Below, piece after piece: positions 1-8,363 of a stretch of 45,405 nucleotides of DNA. Where the stretch lies: positions 1-45,405 of the forward strand of contig JAYTUY010000275.1 of assembly GCA_043744275.1 (NCBI GenBank), written 5' to 3'. The translations under genes were made by a program, and so were the position numbers. This DNA comes from JAAFJT01 sp043744275. GTDB lineage: Bacteria > Bacteroidota > Bacteroidia > Chitinophagales > Saprospiraceae. The stretch's first letter is position 1, and every line of letters begins with the position of its first letter. The notes under the pieces were generated by a model. That model saw nothing but the letters and a program-made list of their open reading frames with translations, was not told where the DNA came from and searched no databases.

Positions 1-29
1 TTAGTTATTGCCTTGTGTGCAATAACTAA
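1..29. terminator. Perfect 10-bp inverted repeat at the window edge
   Basis: Bases 1-10 (TTAGTTATTG) are the exact reverse complement of bases 20-29, with a 9-base loop. The arm is followed by tandem AACCAAT-type words (about 27-48). This is probably the transcription stop of a gene lying to the left of the window, or of metK reading leftward. It could equally be one of the AT-rich low-complexity hairpins seen in other gaps of this window. Confidence 0.45.
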
Positions 30-115
30 TAACCAATAACCAATAACTTTTTAAACACCCCCTCAGTTGCTTCATACCTCGCAATGACATGAGAGGTATA
101 TTTTTCAAAGAAAAA

Positions 116-1372
116 CTACTTGATTTTGAACGCTTTTTTCACTTTATCTACATAATCCAATTTTTCCCAAGTGAAAAGCTCTACTTTCATCGTTTTCGTT
201 TTGCCATCTGGTTGTGAAAATGTTTTTTCAACAGTTTCATTCTGACGACCCATATGACCATAAGCTGCTGTTTCGCTGTACATCGGTTGGCGCAATTTCA
301 AGCGTTTTTCAATCAAATAAGGGCGCATATCGAATATACCTTCCACTATTTTAGCCACTTCGCCATCGCTCATGCCTACTTTCGATGTGCCGTAAGTATT
401 CACATAAATACCCATTGGTTTTGCTACACCAATTGCATACGATACCTGAACAAGTACCTCTTCGCAAACACCCGCCGCTACCAAATTTTTAGCAATATGG
501 CGAGTGGCATATGCTGCCGAGCGGTCAACTTTTGAAGGGTCTTTGCCTGAAAATGCACCACCACCATGCGCGCCTTTGCCACCGTAAGTGTCCACGATAA
601 TTTTACGACCTGTCAAACCCGTGTCGCCATGCGGTCCGCCGATGACGAATTTGCCTGTTGGATTGATGTGATAAGTGATTTTGTCATTAAAAAGGGATTG
701 AATTTCTTTTTTCATCTTCTTTTTAACGCGCGGAATGAGGATATTAACGATGTCTTTTTGAATTTTCGCTAACATTTTGCCTTCTTCATCAAAATCATCA
801 TGTTGAGTAGAAATCACGATAGCATCAATACGAATCGGCAAATTATTGTCATCATATTCAATCGTCACTTGAGATTTAGCATCGGGGCGAAGGTATTTTA
901 TCTCCTTATTTTCACGGCGGAGTATAGCCAATTCAATCAAAAGTTGATGTGCCAAATCGAGAGCTAATGGCATATAATTATCCGTTTCGCTGGTGGCATA
1001 ACCGAACATCATGCCTTGATCGCCCGCGCCTTGCTCCTCTGGATTGGTGCGCTCAACGCCTTGATTGATGTCAGGCGATTGCTCATGAATAGCTGATAAA
1101 ATACCGCATGAATCTGCTTCAAACATGTATTCCGATTTGGTATAACCAATTCTTTTAATAACCTCTCTGGTAATTTTTTGTAAATCCAAGAAAGATTTTG
1201 ATTTCACTTCACCTGCTAAAACCACTTGACCCGTGGTAACGAGGGTTTCGCAAGCTACTTTTGAAGTAGGGTCAAAAGCTAAAAAATTATCAATAAGTGC
1301 GTCGGAAATTTGGTCAGCGACTTTGTCTGGATGTCCTTCAGAAACGGATTCGGATGTGAATAAATAAGGCAT
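116..1372 (-). CDS. metK: S-adenosylmethionine synthetase (methionine adenosyltransferase)
   Basis: Makes S-adenosylmethionine from ATP and methionine in the cytoplasm. The 418-residue protein has the N-terminal ATP-binding stretch with H14, D16 and K17 (EGHPDK), the family signature GAGDQGMMFG at 115-124, and the second glycine-rich signature GGGAFSGKDPSKVDRSA at 270-286. The length suits Bacteroidota MetK, which is longer than the 384-residue E. coli enzyme. It is transcribed alone on the minus strand. A leader of about 140 bases separates the start from a TAnnTTTG-like box at 1517-1524. I recognise no SAM riboswitch fold in that leader, although it is long enough to hold a regulatory element. 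This is one of the few long genes here with no copy of the dispersed ACTGAGGGG word; the nearest copies flank it at 59 and 1605. Confidence 0.97.
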   Translation of the reverse strand: MPYLFTSESVSEGHPDKVADQISDALIDNFLAFDPTSKVACETLVTTGQVVLAGEVKSKSFLDLQKITREVIKRIGYTKSEYMFEADSCGILSAIHEQSPDINQGVERTNPEEQGAGDQGMMFGYATSETDNYMPLALDLAHQLLIELAILRRENKEIKYLRPDAKSQVTIEYDDNNLPIRIDAIVISTQHDDFDEEGKMLAKIQKDIVNILIPRVKKKMKKEIQSLFNDKITYHINPTGKFVIGGPHGDTGLTGRKIIVDTYGGKGAHGGGAFSGKDPSKVDRSAAYATRHIAKNLVAAGVCEEVLVQVSYAIGVAKPMGIYVNTYGTSKVGMSDGEVAKIVEGIFDMRPYLIEKRLKLRQPMYSETAAYGHMGRQNETVEKTFSQPDGKTKTMKVELFTWEKLDYVDKVKKAFKIK

Positions 1373-1516
1373 AATTAACTGTTTTTTTAAAAAATTCGAT
1401 TTTGAGTTAAAAAAAATCTGTTCAAAAATGCTAAAGATATTAATCCGTTTTTAAGGTCAGATTGTAAGGACTCTTTTGGAAAATCTTTAGTGTGATACTT
1501 TTTTGTTTTTGCGCTG

Positions 1517-1524
1517 CAAAGATA
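1517..1524 (-). promoter_or_regulatory. Probable -7 box (TATCTTTG) of metK
   Basis: Read on the minus strand, 1524 to 1517 is TATCTTTG, matching the Bacteroidota -7 consensus TAnnTTTG. There is no clear -33 TTTG upstream, only a T-tract. The metK start is about 145 bases downstream. The gap 1373-1720 otherwise holds one full dispersed word (1605-1613) and the terminator of the next gene. Confidence 0.4.
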
Positions 1525-1664
1525 GGAATACTTTAAAAAAAAAAGGTATTCAGCATTTTTTTTAAAAAATTTATCATTTCTGTCATTGAAAGGAAGGTGG
1601 CAATACTGAGGGGTATGGTAAGATGCCCTAATCTATATTTGAATTCGGCTTTTAAGAATATGCA

Positions 1665-1700
1665 AAAACGCCTTGAAAGCCTGAACTTTCAAGGCGTTTT
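1665..1700 (-). terminator. Intrinsic terminator of the TraB/GumN gene
   Basis: A perfect 15-bp stem (1665-1679 with 1686-1700) with a 6-base loop, beginning AAAACGCC and ending GGCGTTTT. It lies about 20 bases after the stop codon of the minus-strand TraB/GumN gene and on that strand is followed by a T-run. Confidence 0.8.
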
Positions 1701-1720
1701 GTATATTTTATAGGCTATTA

Positions 1721-2692
1721 TTATTTTAACGGTCTTACTGTATAACCTTCTTTTTTGAGTAAATTAACCACCCCTTTTTCACCACCCAAATGCCCTGCCC
1801 CGACGGCGAAGAAAGTTGATTTTTCGACCATCGCCTTTGCCATTAAAGGAATCCAGTTTGAATTGCGGCTATTGATGAGCATATTTTCATAGCCTGCTAA
1901 TTCATTTTGATCATCAGATTGGAGCATTTTGCTCATGGCTTCGATGTCTTGTTTTTTATACATTTCTACCATTTTGCCTAAGTCATCGTTACCAGCACTA
2001 CCGTTTTTGATGGTTTTCACAAGCATTTCTGCTTGTACTTTATAGGGAATTGAGTCAAAAATACCCATTTGAAACTCGACTGTTTCTAATCCCCCGAACT
2101 CTTTTTTCTGCTTTTCGCCCATTTGCAAAAATTCCATTTCGTAGGAAGTTGATTTGCTGGTTTCAGATACTCCGCCGCCTTCTGCTGTTATTTTTTCACC
2201 ATCACTGCCAAGCATCACGCTTAAAAACATGGGTTTGATGCGCTCCAACATTTTAAGAGGCATACCGATTGAGTCAAATTTACGCTGTACGAGACCGTAA
2301 TCTTCGGCATTCAAAAAATCTTTCAAAGTTTTACCATTGGGCATCATCGCTTTGGTAAAAATTGAAATCATCGCCATCGGATTATTCATTTCTTTCATAT
2401 TGATTTCGAAGGTTACCTTTTGACTGGCATCAAATACCTTTTTGGTAGCGTCTGTCAAGAAGAAATCATTTTTAGGAATGAGGTGAATCGTGCCGTATAA
2501 ATAGGATGGTTTCTTCAAATTTTTACCACTAATTTCCCATAAAAGAGAATTTTTATCTTCGATTTGAACAGCAGTAGCCGTTTTTGTAGCGGTGGTACTT
2601 TGCTGTGCCTTTGTTTTGCAAGCAGATAGAAAAATAACCAAAAGCGATGCAAAAAGAATATTTAAGTTTCTGAATTTCAACATTTTATACAT
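1721..2692 (-). CDS. TraB/GumN family lipoprotein
   Basis: A 323-residue protein with a lipoprotein signal peptide: hydrophobic stretch at about 11-22, then LSAC with C25 as the predicted lipidated cysteine. The mature part has the TraB/GumN hallmarks: a Gly-x-x-His motif in LYGTIHLIPK near residue 70, a conserved Glu further on (FEIN), and the C-terminal GAGHLGGEKGVVNLL block with Gly-Ala-Gly-His. The family resembles the EreA/ChaN/TIKI group and several members are thought to be metal-dependent proteases, but the bacterial lipoprotein members have no agreed function. It starts 12 bases after the DUF3137 gene, so the two are probably cotranscribed. A start at M4 is also possible. It ends in a strong hairpin. 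Confidence 0.85.
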   Translation of the reverse strand: MYKMLKFRNLNILFASLLVIFLSACKTKAQQSTTATKTATAVQIEDKNSLLWEISGKNLKKPSYLYGTIHLIPKNDFFLTDATKKVFDASQKVTFEINMKEMNNPMAMISIFTKAMMPNGKTLKDFLNAEDYGLVQRKFDSIGMPLKMLERIKPMFLSVMLGSDGEKITAEGGGVSETSKSTSYEMEFLQMGEKQKKEFGGLETVEFQMGIFDSIPYKVQAEMLVKTIKNGSAGNDDLGKMVEMYKKQDIEAMSKMLQSDDQNELAGYENMLINSRNSNWIPLMAKAMVEKSTFFAVGAGHLGGEKGVVNLLKKEGYTVRPLK

Positions 2693-2704
2693 TATTTTAA
2701 AAAA

Positions 2705-3637
2705 TTAATTGTTGGCATCAATATCCAAAACGATGCTCAAAAGTAAGGTCAAATCTTCATAAAATTCTTTTATTAACTCAAAACTAACATTTGACTGCCA
2801 AAGCACGGGTTCGAGAAGGTCTTTATCTTGCGAAACAGCTATATAAATATCATTGGCGATGAATGAAATATAGACTTCTTTGCCTTCATTTTCTCTGTAT
2901 TTCGAAATGGCTCTTTGCATATCATTGGAAAGAAAGCCTTTGAGATTAGCATTTTGAGTTTTATAAACCACAAATTCATCGCTAAAACGCATATCTGGAG
3001 GGTCAAATTGTCGCCCCCCTCTGATAGTAAACGACTTGATGGTTTTTGATAAATATTGCTTCCGATGACGCGGCAATACCAATATTTCACCATCATCTGC
3101 TTGGACTGAATGACTGAAACGTGCGTGGAGGAAAACGCCTCTGAACACATCATCGAGTCGATTGCGAACGGGCGAAAACTCTCTAACCGAAAGTTCACTC
3201 ATTTCAAACTCTAACTCGCCCATTTCGCCGCTGATGTAATCTTCTCCTAAAAAATCAGGTGCTGCGGTGTTAAACAAACGGCTGGCTGTAAAAGTTTCGA
3301 GTGTGATAGAGCCTTCTTCATTGTATTTGAGCGGGATATTGAACGTGACGTCATTGTCTATAAAATCGAGTAAAAGGGTAACTATTTTAGGCTTAAAAGT
3401 GTGGCGAAATTTTTCTAAAGCATTGAAAATATAGGAGATATACAACACCAAGGGTATCATCAAAGCCAACGTAATCACTAAAATATTGATATATATTTGG
3501 AGTAAAAAGATGCACAGTAAAAGCAGAAAAGAGATGCCCAAAAACAGCAATAACTGATGCCGATGCCGCTCCATACGCATAAGCTCAGGATGTATCGTAT
3601 GGTTGTAAAACTGCCTTAATTCGTTGAGCGATTGCAT
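2705..3637 (-). CDS. DUF3137 domain membrane protein
   Basis: A 310-residue protein with a short basic N-terminus, then two adjacent membrane-spanning stretches at about 28-70 (LLLFLGISFLLLLC and ILVITLALMIPLVLYIS). A long soluble C-terminal part has the DUF3137 pattern of repeated acidic and aromatic strands and a GVFLHARF block. Members of this family are widespread and uncharacterised; some sit next to transport or LemA-type proteins. Here it is the first gene of a two-gene unit with the TraB/GumN lipoprotein, suggesting a shared envelope role, which is inference. A full dispersed word lies 55 bases upstream of its start (3695-3703). Confidence 0.8.
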   Translation of the reverse strand: MQSLNELRQFYNHTIHPELMRMERHRHQLLLFLGISFLLLLCIFLLQIYINILVITLALMIPLVLYISYIFNALEKFRHTFKPKIVTLLLDFIDNDVTFNIPLKYNEEGSITLETFTASRLFNTAAPDFLGEDYISGEMGELEFEMSELSVREFSPVRNRLDDVFRGVFLHARFSHSVQADDGEILVLPRHRKQYLSKTIKSFTIRGGRQFDPPDMRFSDEFVVYKTQNANLKGFLSNDMQRAISKYRENEGKEVYISFIANDIYIAVSQDKDLLEPVLWQSNVSFELIKEFYEDLTLLLSIVLDIDANN

Positions 3638-3843
3638 ATATTATTCAGCAAATAACTTCAAATTATGTCAAATGTCTTGAATTTCGCTTCAAATACTGAG
3701 GGGGTATAAAAGTCTCAGCAAGGCGAGACACGGTTGACAAATTTATAGTTTTCTCACATTTAAATTGAAATATTGTATTAAAATCTCGTTGGGAGTGGTC
3801 ATGCCTTAAAAGACATTACAATAAAATAAAATGTATTTCTAAT

Positions 3844-3871
3844 AAAAAAGCAGCTACTATGCTGCTTTTTT
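3844..3871 (-). terminator. Intrinsic terminator after the ParA partner gene
   Basis: An 11-bp perfect stem (AAAAAAGCAGC with GCTGCTTTTTT) and a 6-base loop. It stands directly after the stop codon of the 3878-4414 gene on the minus strand and ends in a T-run on that strand. Confidence 0.8.
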
Positions 3872-3877
3872 ATCAGG

Positions 3878-4414
3878 TCAGAAAGATTTACCAGTTCGTT
3901 TTTCATAATCATTAATAAACTCGGTCAACATGCCGTTCACCAAATCTTTTACAAACGATCTTTCCAATTTAGCAATGGATTTGAGTTTATCAATCTTCTG
4001 ACTTTCTACCATTATTGTCAAGCGTTTGATAGCGGCATGGTCAAGCCCTGCCAAAGATGTATCAATGGTGCTCCGAATAAGGGCATCCAAACCACTCAAA
4101 GGCTGCTTGTTAGAGCGCATTTTAGGCTCATCAAATGGGTCGTCGATGCCAGCTGAACGGCGCATTTTCTCTACCCTTTCCTCTACGGCTTCAGAGAAAG
4201 CATCATTGAAGAGAGAGTCGAGGTCGGAAGTAAAATTTTTGGATGCCGCACGCCGAGTTACCACAGATGACACCGCCTCCAAATCTCCCTTTTTTTCTTC
4301 TGACGCCGAGCCTACCTGCGATAAAGATTGAGGGCTGTTGTTCAACATCTCTCTTTCTTCATCTTTTGTATCGAACAAGGAATCTAATCCGCTTGAAAAT
4401 TTCTTTTTACTCAC
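3878..4414 (-). CDS. Putative ParA partner with repeated LDSLF peptides and a ribbon-helix-helix-like C-terminus
   Basis: A 178-residue hypothetical protein 72 bases downstream of parA. Three related peptides stand in the first two-thirds: FSSGLDSLF near residue 6, FTSDLDSLF near 61, and LSGLDALI near 106. They are separated by low-complexity acidic and serine-rich linkers. The last 50 residues start with a beta-strand-like RLTIMVES followed by two amphipathic helices, the usual shape of a ribbon-helix-helix DNA-binding domain. I see no ParB nuclease-like domain. By analogy with ParG or Omega partners of ParA, it may bind DNA through the C-terminus and touch ParA through the N-terminal peptides; this is inferred from order and shape only. 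Confidence 0.6.
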   Translation of the reverse strand: MSKKKFSSGLDSLFDTKDEEREMLNNSPQSLSQVGSASEEKKGDLEAVSSVVTRRAASKNFTSDLDSLFNDAFSEAVEERVEKMRRSAGIDDPFDEPKMRSNKQPLSGLDALIRSTIDTSLAGLDHAAIKRLTIMVESQKIDKLKSIAKLERSFVKDLVNGMLTEFINDYEKRTGKSF

Positions 4415-4486
4415 GCTTCTAAATTAAGATCAATTATCAAAATTTTTAGGATAAAATTTATAATATCAGTGCTTTACATAATAAAT

Positions 4487-5251
4487 TTAAACAACAGGTA
4501 CATTTTCAATACGAGTTAAAAGCTCACGGCAAAGGTTTAGATAATCTTCCGCGCCAGGGCTTTTAGGATTGTAAGCGAATATATCTTTGCGTTGTGCAGG
4601 TGCTTCGGCAAGGGCAACATTATCCCGAATATTGGTTTTGAAAACTTTTTCGCCGAAATATTTATGTATTGTTTCGACTACATCGCGATTCAAAACGCGG
4701 CGATTGTCATACATGGTAGCCATCACACCGCAAATCTCAAGGTTTTTATTCAGCCTGAACTTCACTTTATCAATTACCTGTTTGATTTTAGCCAAACCTT
4801 GTAGTGCCAAAAACTCAGCTTGCAATGGAATAATAACATACTGGCTGCTCGTGAGGGCATTCAGCGTCAGAAGCCCCAACGAAGGCGGACAATCAATGAG
4901 TATAAAATCGTATTTATCTTGAAGTGGCACAAACAGCTCCCTCAGTATATACTCGCGACCAGCTTCATTGATTAATTCCATTTCTGCACCCGAAAGGTCG
5001 AGAGAAGAAATAATAACATCCAAATTCGGTTTGGCTGTAAATGGTTCAAGCTCTGCTTCGCCACGCAAGGCTTCGTAAATAGTGACTTTTTGACGCGGAA
5101 TCCCGAGCGAAAGCGTCAAATTCGCCTGTGGGTCAAGATCAATAAGCAATACTTTTTTACCCAATTCAACCAATCCTGCACCTATATTAATGGTACTTGT
5201 GGTTTTGCCAACGCCTCCTTTATGATTGAGTAACGAAATAATCATTCCCAT
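4487..5251 (-). CDS. parA: ParA/Soj family ATPase
   Basis: A 254-residue P-loop ATPase of the ParA/MinD superfamily. The deviant Walker A motif KGGVGKTT is at 11-18 with the signature lysine K11. A switch region LIDLDPQANLT follows near 37-47 and Walker B-like FILIDCPPSLG near 116-126. It lacks an N-terminal DNA-binding domain, so it is of the short Soj-like type. Family members move DNA or large protein assemblies over the nucleoid. The partner is the small protein downstream, not a canonical ParB, and no parS-like cluster is evident beside it, so this may be a second ParA system rather than the main chromosomal one. The start could be M1 or M3. A near-copy of the dispersed word with only three Cs (CCCTCAGTAT) lies inside the gene at about 4930. 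Confidence 0.9.
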   Translation of the reverse strand: MGMIISLLNHKGGVGKTTSTINIGAGLVELGKKVLLIDLDPQANLTLSLGIPRQKVTIYEALRGEAELEPFTAKPNLDVIISSLDLSGAEMELINEAGREYILRELFVPLQDKYDFILIDCPPSLGLLTLNALTSSQYVIIPLQAEFLALQGLAKIKQVIDKVKFRLNKNLEICGVMATMYDNRRVLNRDVVETIHKYFGEKVFKTNIRDNVALAEAPAQRKDIFAYNPKSPGAEDYLNLCRELLTRIENVPVV

Positions 5252-5444
5252 AGATGTAAAAATATTGTTTTAAAAATAAAATAAATTCTTCCGCCATGTT
5301 TTATAACAAAACAAAACGTGTCGTAAAAATATACTTTTTTCAATGTCTTTCATAATAAAAAGCAAAATTACAGCATGCAAATTTTTAAATCCAATCTACA
5401 CATTATGAAATTTTTAAATTAAATAATAGTGAAAATAGCATTAT

Positions 5445-6062
5445 TTAGATGATTTCGATAATTTCCCTTTGAATTTCATGGGTTTTATCGTTGTTATACC
5501 ATTTTTGTACTTCTGTTTTTACCTCATCATAATAAATTTTGCGCTCCTCTTTGCTCATTGCCAACATTTTGATTTTCTCTTGCATTACGCGCTCTTGCAA
5601 GGCTTGCGGGCGAGGTCCCCAAGTGTTGAGCACATTACCTTCCTCATCCAAAACAATAAGTTTTGGAATCGAGCGGCTTTCATCTGTCAGGAACGCTTCC
5701 ATAATATCTGGATGCTCATCTCGAAAAATTAATTCATGACTAATAAGTGGATTGAGTTGAGCCATTTTTTCAATGACTGGAATTATCTGAGACGCATCGC
5801 CGCACCACCCCTCAGTAATGACGAGAAAAACTCGTTTTATATTTTTTTTTTTTATACTTTCTATTGTTGCTTCCAATAAATGCGTCGTTTTGTCCAATCG
5901 ATGCATTCGTTGAAGGTTCATTTCAGTGTAGTGAATCAAGTTAGGCGAATTATTAATCGTCGAGGTAGAGGTTTTGCCTTCGCTGAGCAAGTCTTTTATT
6001 TTCTGAACATATTGCTCATAAGTCATTGCTGACGCCAACACATTTTTATCAATCTTATTCAT
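5445..6062 (-). CDS. Thioredoxin-like protein with WCGDA active-site stretch
   Basis: A 205-residue cytoplasmic protein with no signal peptide. The thioredoxin-like fold is suggested by the strand FLVITEGWC followed by GDASQ at about 79-92, and by a later cis-proline motif SIPKLIVLDEEG with P133. The usual CxxC is replaced by C87-G-D-A, so only one active-site cysteine is present, as in other proteins annotated as Thioredoxin_9 or thioredoxin family in Bacteroidota. It may act as a monothiol reductase, but the substrate is unknown. The dispersed word at 5808-5816 encodes the TEG directly before W86-C87. A long A-run on the coding strand encodes the KKK near residue 71. Confidence 0.75.
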   Translation of the reverse strand: MNKIDKNVLASAMTYEQYVQKIKDLLSEGKTSTSTINNSPNLIHYTEMNLQRMHRLDKTTHLLEATIESIKKKNIKRVFLVITEGWCGDASQIIPVIEKMAQLNPLISHELIFRDEHPDIMEAFLTDESRSIPKLIVLDEEGNVLNTWGPRPQALQERVMQEKIKMLAMSKEERKIYYDEVKTEVQKWYNNDKTHEIQREIIEII

Positions 6063-6257
6063 TTTAATTTATTGATTTTTGAAACTGTAATCCCATGTTA
6101 TTTTTGTTGAAAAAAGTTACCCCCTCAGTATAATGCGTCAAAAATAGGCATCGGCAATTGAAAATTCAGTCGATATTAGAATTATTCGGTTGAAAAGGCT
6201 AATTTTACGTTGCATTTCAATCAAATTTTTAATTTTTATAATAATTTATCAAAAAAA

Positions 6258-6764
6258 ATGAGAAAATCGCTTCTTTTAGTCGCCACTCTTTTCGCCCTAA
6301 CAGTGGCAGGTACTGCTCAAAAAGTGGGTCATATGAATCTGGGTAATCTACTCGCTGGGATGCCCGAAGCAGGCAGAGCAGATAGCACTTTGGTGCTTTA
6401 TCAAAAACAAGAATCTATGAAAGGCGATACGCTCGCAAAGCTTTTTCAGACAGAATATAAAGTATTTGTAGAGGCTTACAACGCAGGTACTCTATCAACT
6501 ATTCAAGCTCAAAAGCGGCAAGAAGATTTGCAGAAAAAACAAGAAGTTTTGAAAGCATATGCTCAAGAAGTGGATCAAAAAGTAGAGATTTTGAGAAAAC
6601 AACTCCTCCAGCCCATCCTCTTAAAAATAGATGACGCTGTCAGATTGGTAGGAAAAGAAAATAATTTCAGTGTTATTTTTGATACCAGCAATGGTGCAAT
6701 GCTTTTTGCTCAGGAAAGTGAAGATGTAACGCCTCTCGTTAAGAAGAAATTAGATATAAAATAA
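6258..6764 (+). CDS. OmpH/Skp family periplasmic chaperone
   Basis: A 168-residue protein with a signal peptide (MRKSLLLVATLFALTVAGTA, cleavage before QK). A short strand (VGHMNLGNLLAGMP) and a long charged helical hairpin at about 60-140 follow. This is the Skp/OmpH layout, in which two helical tentacles hold unfolded outer-membrane proteins in the periplasm. The start at 6258 gives a clean signal peptide; an upstream in-frame start at 6210 would add 16 residues that look untranslated. It stands alone, with a strong terminator right after it, and not next to bamA as in many genomes. Confidence 0.85.
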   Translation: MRKSLLLVATLFALTVAGTAQKVGHMNLGNLLAGMPEAGRADSTLVLYQKQESMKGDTLAKLFQTEYKVFVEAYNAGTLSTIQAQKRQEDLQKKQEVLKAYAQEVDQKVEILRKQLLQPILLKIDDAVRLVGKENNFSVIFDTSNGAMLFAQESEDVTPLVKKKLDIK

Positions 6765-6767
6765 ATT

Positions 6768-6835
6768 AAAAAAGGCTGTCTCAACAGTTATTGATTCTTA
6801 AAAAATCATCAATAATTGTCGTGACAGCCTTTTTT
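6768..6835 (+). terminator. Intrinsic terminator of the OmpH/Skp gene
   Basis: A long stem begins AAAAAAGGCTGTC and ends GACAGCCTTTTTT, with further pairing inside (ATTGAT with ATCAAT), directly after the stop codon. The T-run is on the plus strand. Confidence 0.85.
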
Positions 6836-6865
6836 ATGCAAAAAAATATCGATGCTTTTATAGCA

Positions 6866-6961
6866 TTAACCCACCCAAATATAGCCACCGTCGTTGGTGC
6901 CACCGCCTGATTGAGTCTTATAATTTTTGCTCATTTCAATTTTCATCATAATCTGTTTCAT
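6866..6961 (-). CDS. Possible 31-residue glycine-rich peptide
   Basis: A minus-strand reading frame of 31 codons. It begins MKQIMMKIEMSKNY and ends SGGGTNDGGYIWVG before TAA. There is no database-like match I can recall and no strong ribosome site. Several ATGs at its start and a run of GG pairs near the end give it the look of a small secreted or modified peptide, or of the last exon-like scrap of a decayed gene. The neighbouring genes include no peptide-modifying enzyme or exporter. Confidence 0.25.
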   Translation of the reverse strand: MKQIMMKIEMSKNYKTQSGGGTNDGGYIWVG

Positions 6962-7290
6962 TTTGTGATCGGCTTTGGTTTGTACTCAGAATTGAGACGT
7001 GTGAACAATTAGATTTCAAATAAACGATTAATTTTTGGCAATGATATTCAAACCACGAGGATTAGCTTTTCATTAACATCATTAACATATTGATTATCAA
7101 TTACTTATGAAGAAATAAATATTTTTATATTTAATAATATTTAAAATTTTCATAACACATAAAGCATTCATAATCATTATTTTGATTTTCAATAATAATG
7201 CCAAAAAATTATTTTTTTTATATTTGAATAAAAATGTATTTTAAAAAAGTTGAAATTATTTAATAATATTTTTCAATTATTTTCTTTGAC
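6962..7290. other. AT-rich gap upstream of the ACC deaminase-like gene
   Basis: About 330 bases without a credible gene, very AT-rich towards the right. It holds one exact copy of the palindrome ATTGATTATCAAT at 7089-7101. No copy of the ACTGAGGGG word. Confidence 0.7.
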
Positions 7291-8298
7291 ATGAATTTTG
7301 ACATTTTAAAAATCGCTCCAAGTCCTATTGAATTACTCGAAGATGCCCTCTTCGATAGTCATGGCGTGCGTGTTTATGTCAAACGGGATGATTTGATACA
7401 CCCCTCAGTACAAGGCAATAAATGGCGCAAATTGAAATACAACTTATTGAAAATCAAAGAGTTGAATGTTTCAACCCTCCTGACATTTGGCGGTGCTTTT
7501 TCCAATCATATACATGCCACCGCAGCAGCAGGTCAACTTTTTGGCATCAACACCATAGGCATTATCAGAGGAGAAAGAACTGCTCTCCTGAGTAATACTT
7601 TAATTTTTGCTGAAAATCATGGGATGAAATTGCATTTCGTAAGCCGAGAAGAATATAAAAACAAACTGGCACTCACTGATGCATTAATTGATAGATTTGG
7701 TGATGTTTACGTTCTGCCGGAAGGCGGAACCAATGATTTGGCTGTTGTTGGTAGTACAGAAATTGTAAAAGAAATTAATCAACAAATTTTTCCTCGCCCC
7801 GATTTTTTAACAGTTGCTTGTGGCACAGGTGGAACAATCGCAGGGATGATTAAAGCTACTAATGAAAATCAAACGATTATTGGTTTTGCTGTATTAAATG
7901 GTAATTTTCTTCATAAAGATGTTTCAAATATAATCAATTTAAAAGGAGATTTAGCTATTTCTAATAAAAAAAATGATGAATCCTTTAAAAAAAATGATGT
8001 AAATGCTCATAATCAATCAAATGAGGCAAATTGGTCAATAAATACCGATTATCATTTTGGAGGCTATGCCAAATCAAGCCCTGAATTGATTGAATTTATC
8101 AATCGTTTTAAAGCATTTTATGGTATCCCGCTCGACCCTGTTTACACGGGTAAAATGTTCTTCGGCTTATTTGATTTGATTAAGAAAGGCTATTTTCCAA
8201 GAGGCTCTACCATTGTAGCTGTTCATACAGGGGGCTTGCAAGGCATCGAAGGTTATAATGATTTGAAATTAAAGAATAGTCCTGTCAAGATTTTATAG
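7291..8298 (+). CDS. 1-aminocyclopropane-1-carboxylate deaminase / D-cysteine desulfhydrase family enzyme
   Basis: A 335-residue PLP enzyme of the tryptophan-synthase-beta fold. Key parts: VKRDDLIHP, then GNKWRKLKY with K44 as the likely PLP lysine; the substrate-cofactor loop FSNHIHATAAAG near 70; a PEGGTND motif; and the glycine-rich phosphate loop ACGTGGTIAG near 176. Family members split ACC into ammonia and 2-oxobutanoate, or D-cysteine into sulfide, ammonia and pyruvate; sequence alone does not decide. A polar, asparagine- and lysine-rich insert at about 212-248 precedes NTDYHFGGYAK. The dispersed word at 7401-7409 encodes PSV within the conserved HP-x-x-x-GNKWRKL stretch with no change of length. 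It converges on aroE. Confidence 0.85.
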   Translation: MNFDILKIAPSPIELLEDALFDSHGVRVYVKRDDLIHPSVQGNKWRKLKYNLLKIKELNVSTLLTFGGAFSNHIHATAAAGQLFGINTIGIIRGERTALLSNTLIFAENHGMKLHFVSREEYKNKLALTDALIDRFGDVYVLPEGGTNDLAVVGSTEIVKEINQQIFPRPDFLTVACGTGGTIAGMIKATNENQTIIGFAVLNGNFLHKDVSNIINLKGDLAISNKKNDESFKKNDVNAHNQSNEANWSINTDYHFGGYAKSSPELIEFINRFKAFYGIPLDPVYTGKMFFGLFDLIKKGYFPRGSTIVAVHTGGLQGIEGYNDLKLKNSPVKIL

Positions 8299-8303
8299 AT
8301 TTA

Positions 8304-8363
8304 TAGTGATGAGATATGAGTGATGAGTTCACTTCATCACTCATCACTCATATCTCATCACTA
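8304..8363. terminator. Perfect 24-bp inverted repeat between convergent genes
   Basis: Bases 8304-8327 pair perfectly with 8340-8363 around a 12-base loop. The repeat consists of TGATGAG/ATATGAG words, and its right arm ends on the aroE stop codon. It can serve as a two-way terminator for the ACC deaminase-like gene and aroE. Confidence 0.75.

Noticed and set aside
1373..1520. SAM riboswitch in the metK leader
   Set aside because: The leader is long enough, but I see no conserved SAM-I or SAM-II stem pattern; it is mostly AT-rich single-strand-like sequence.
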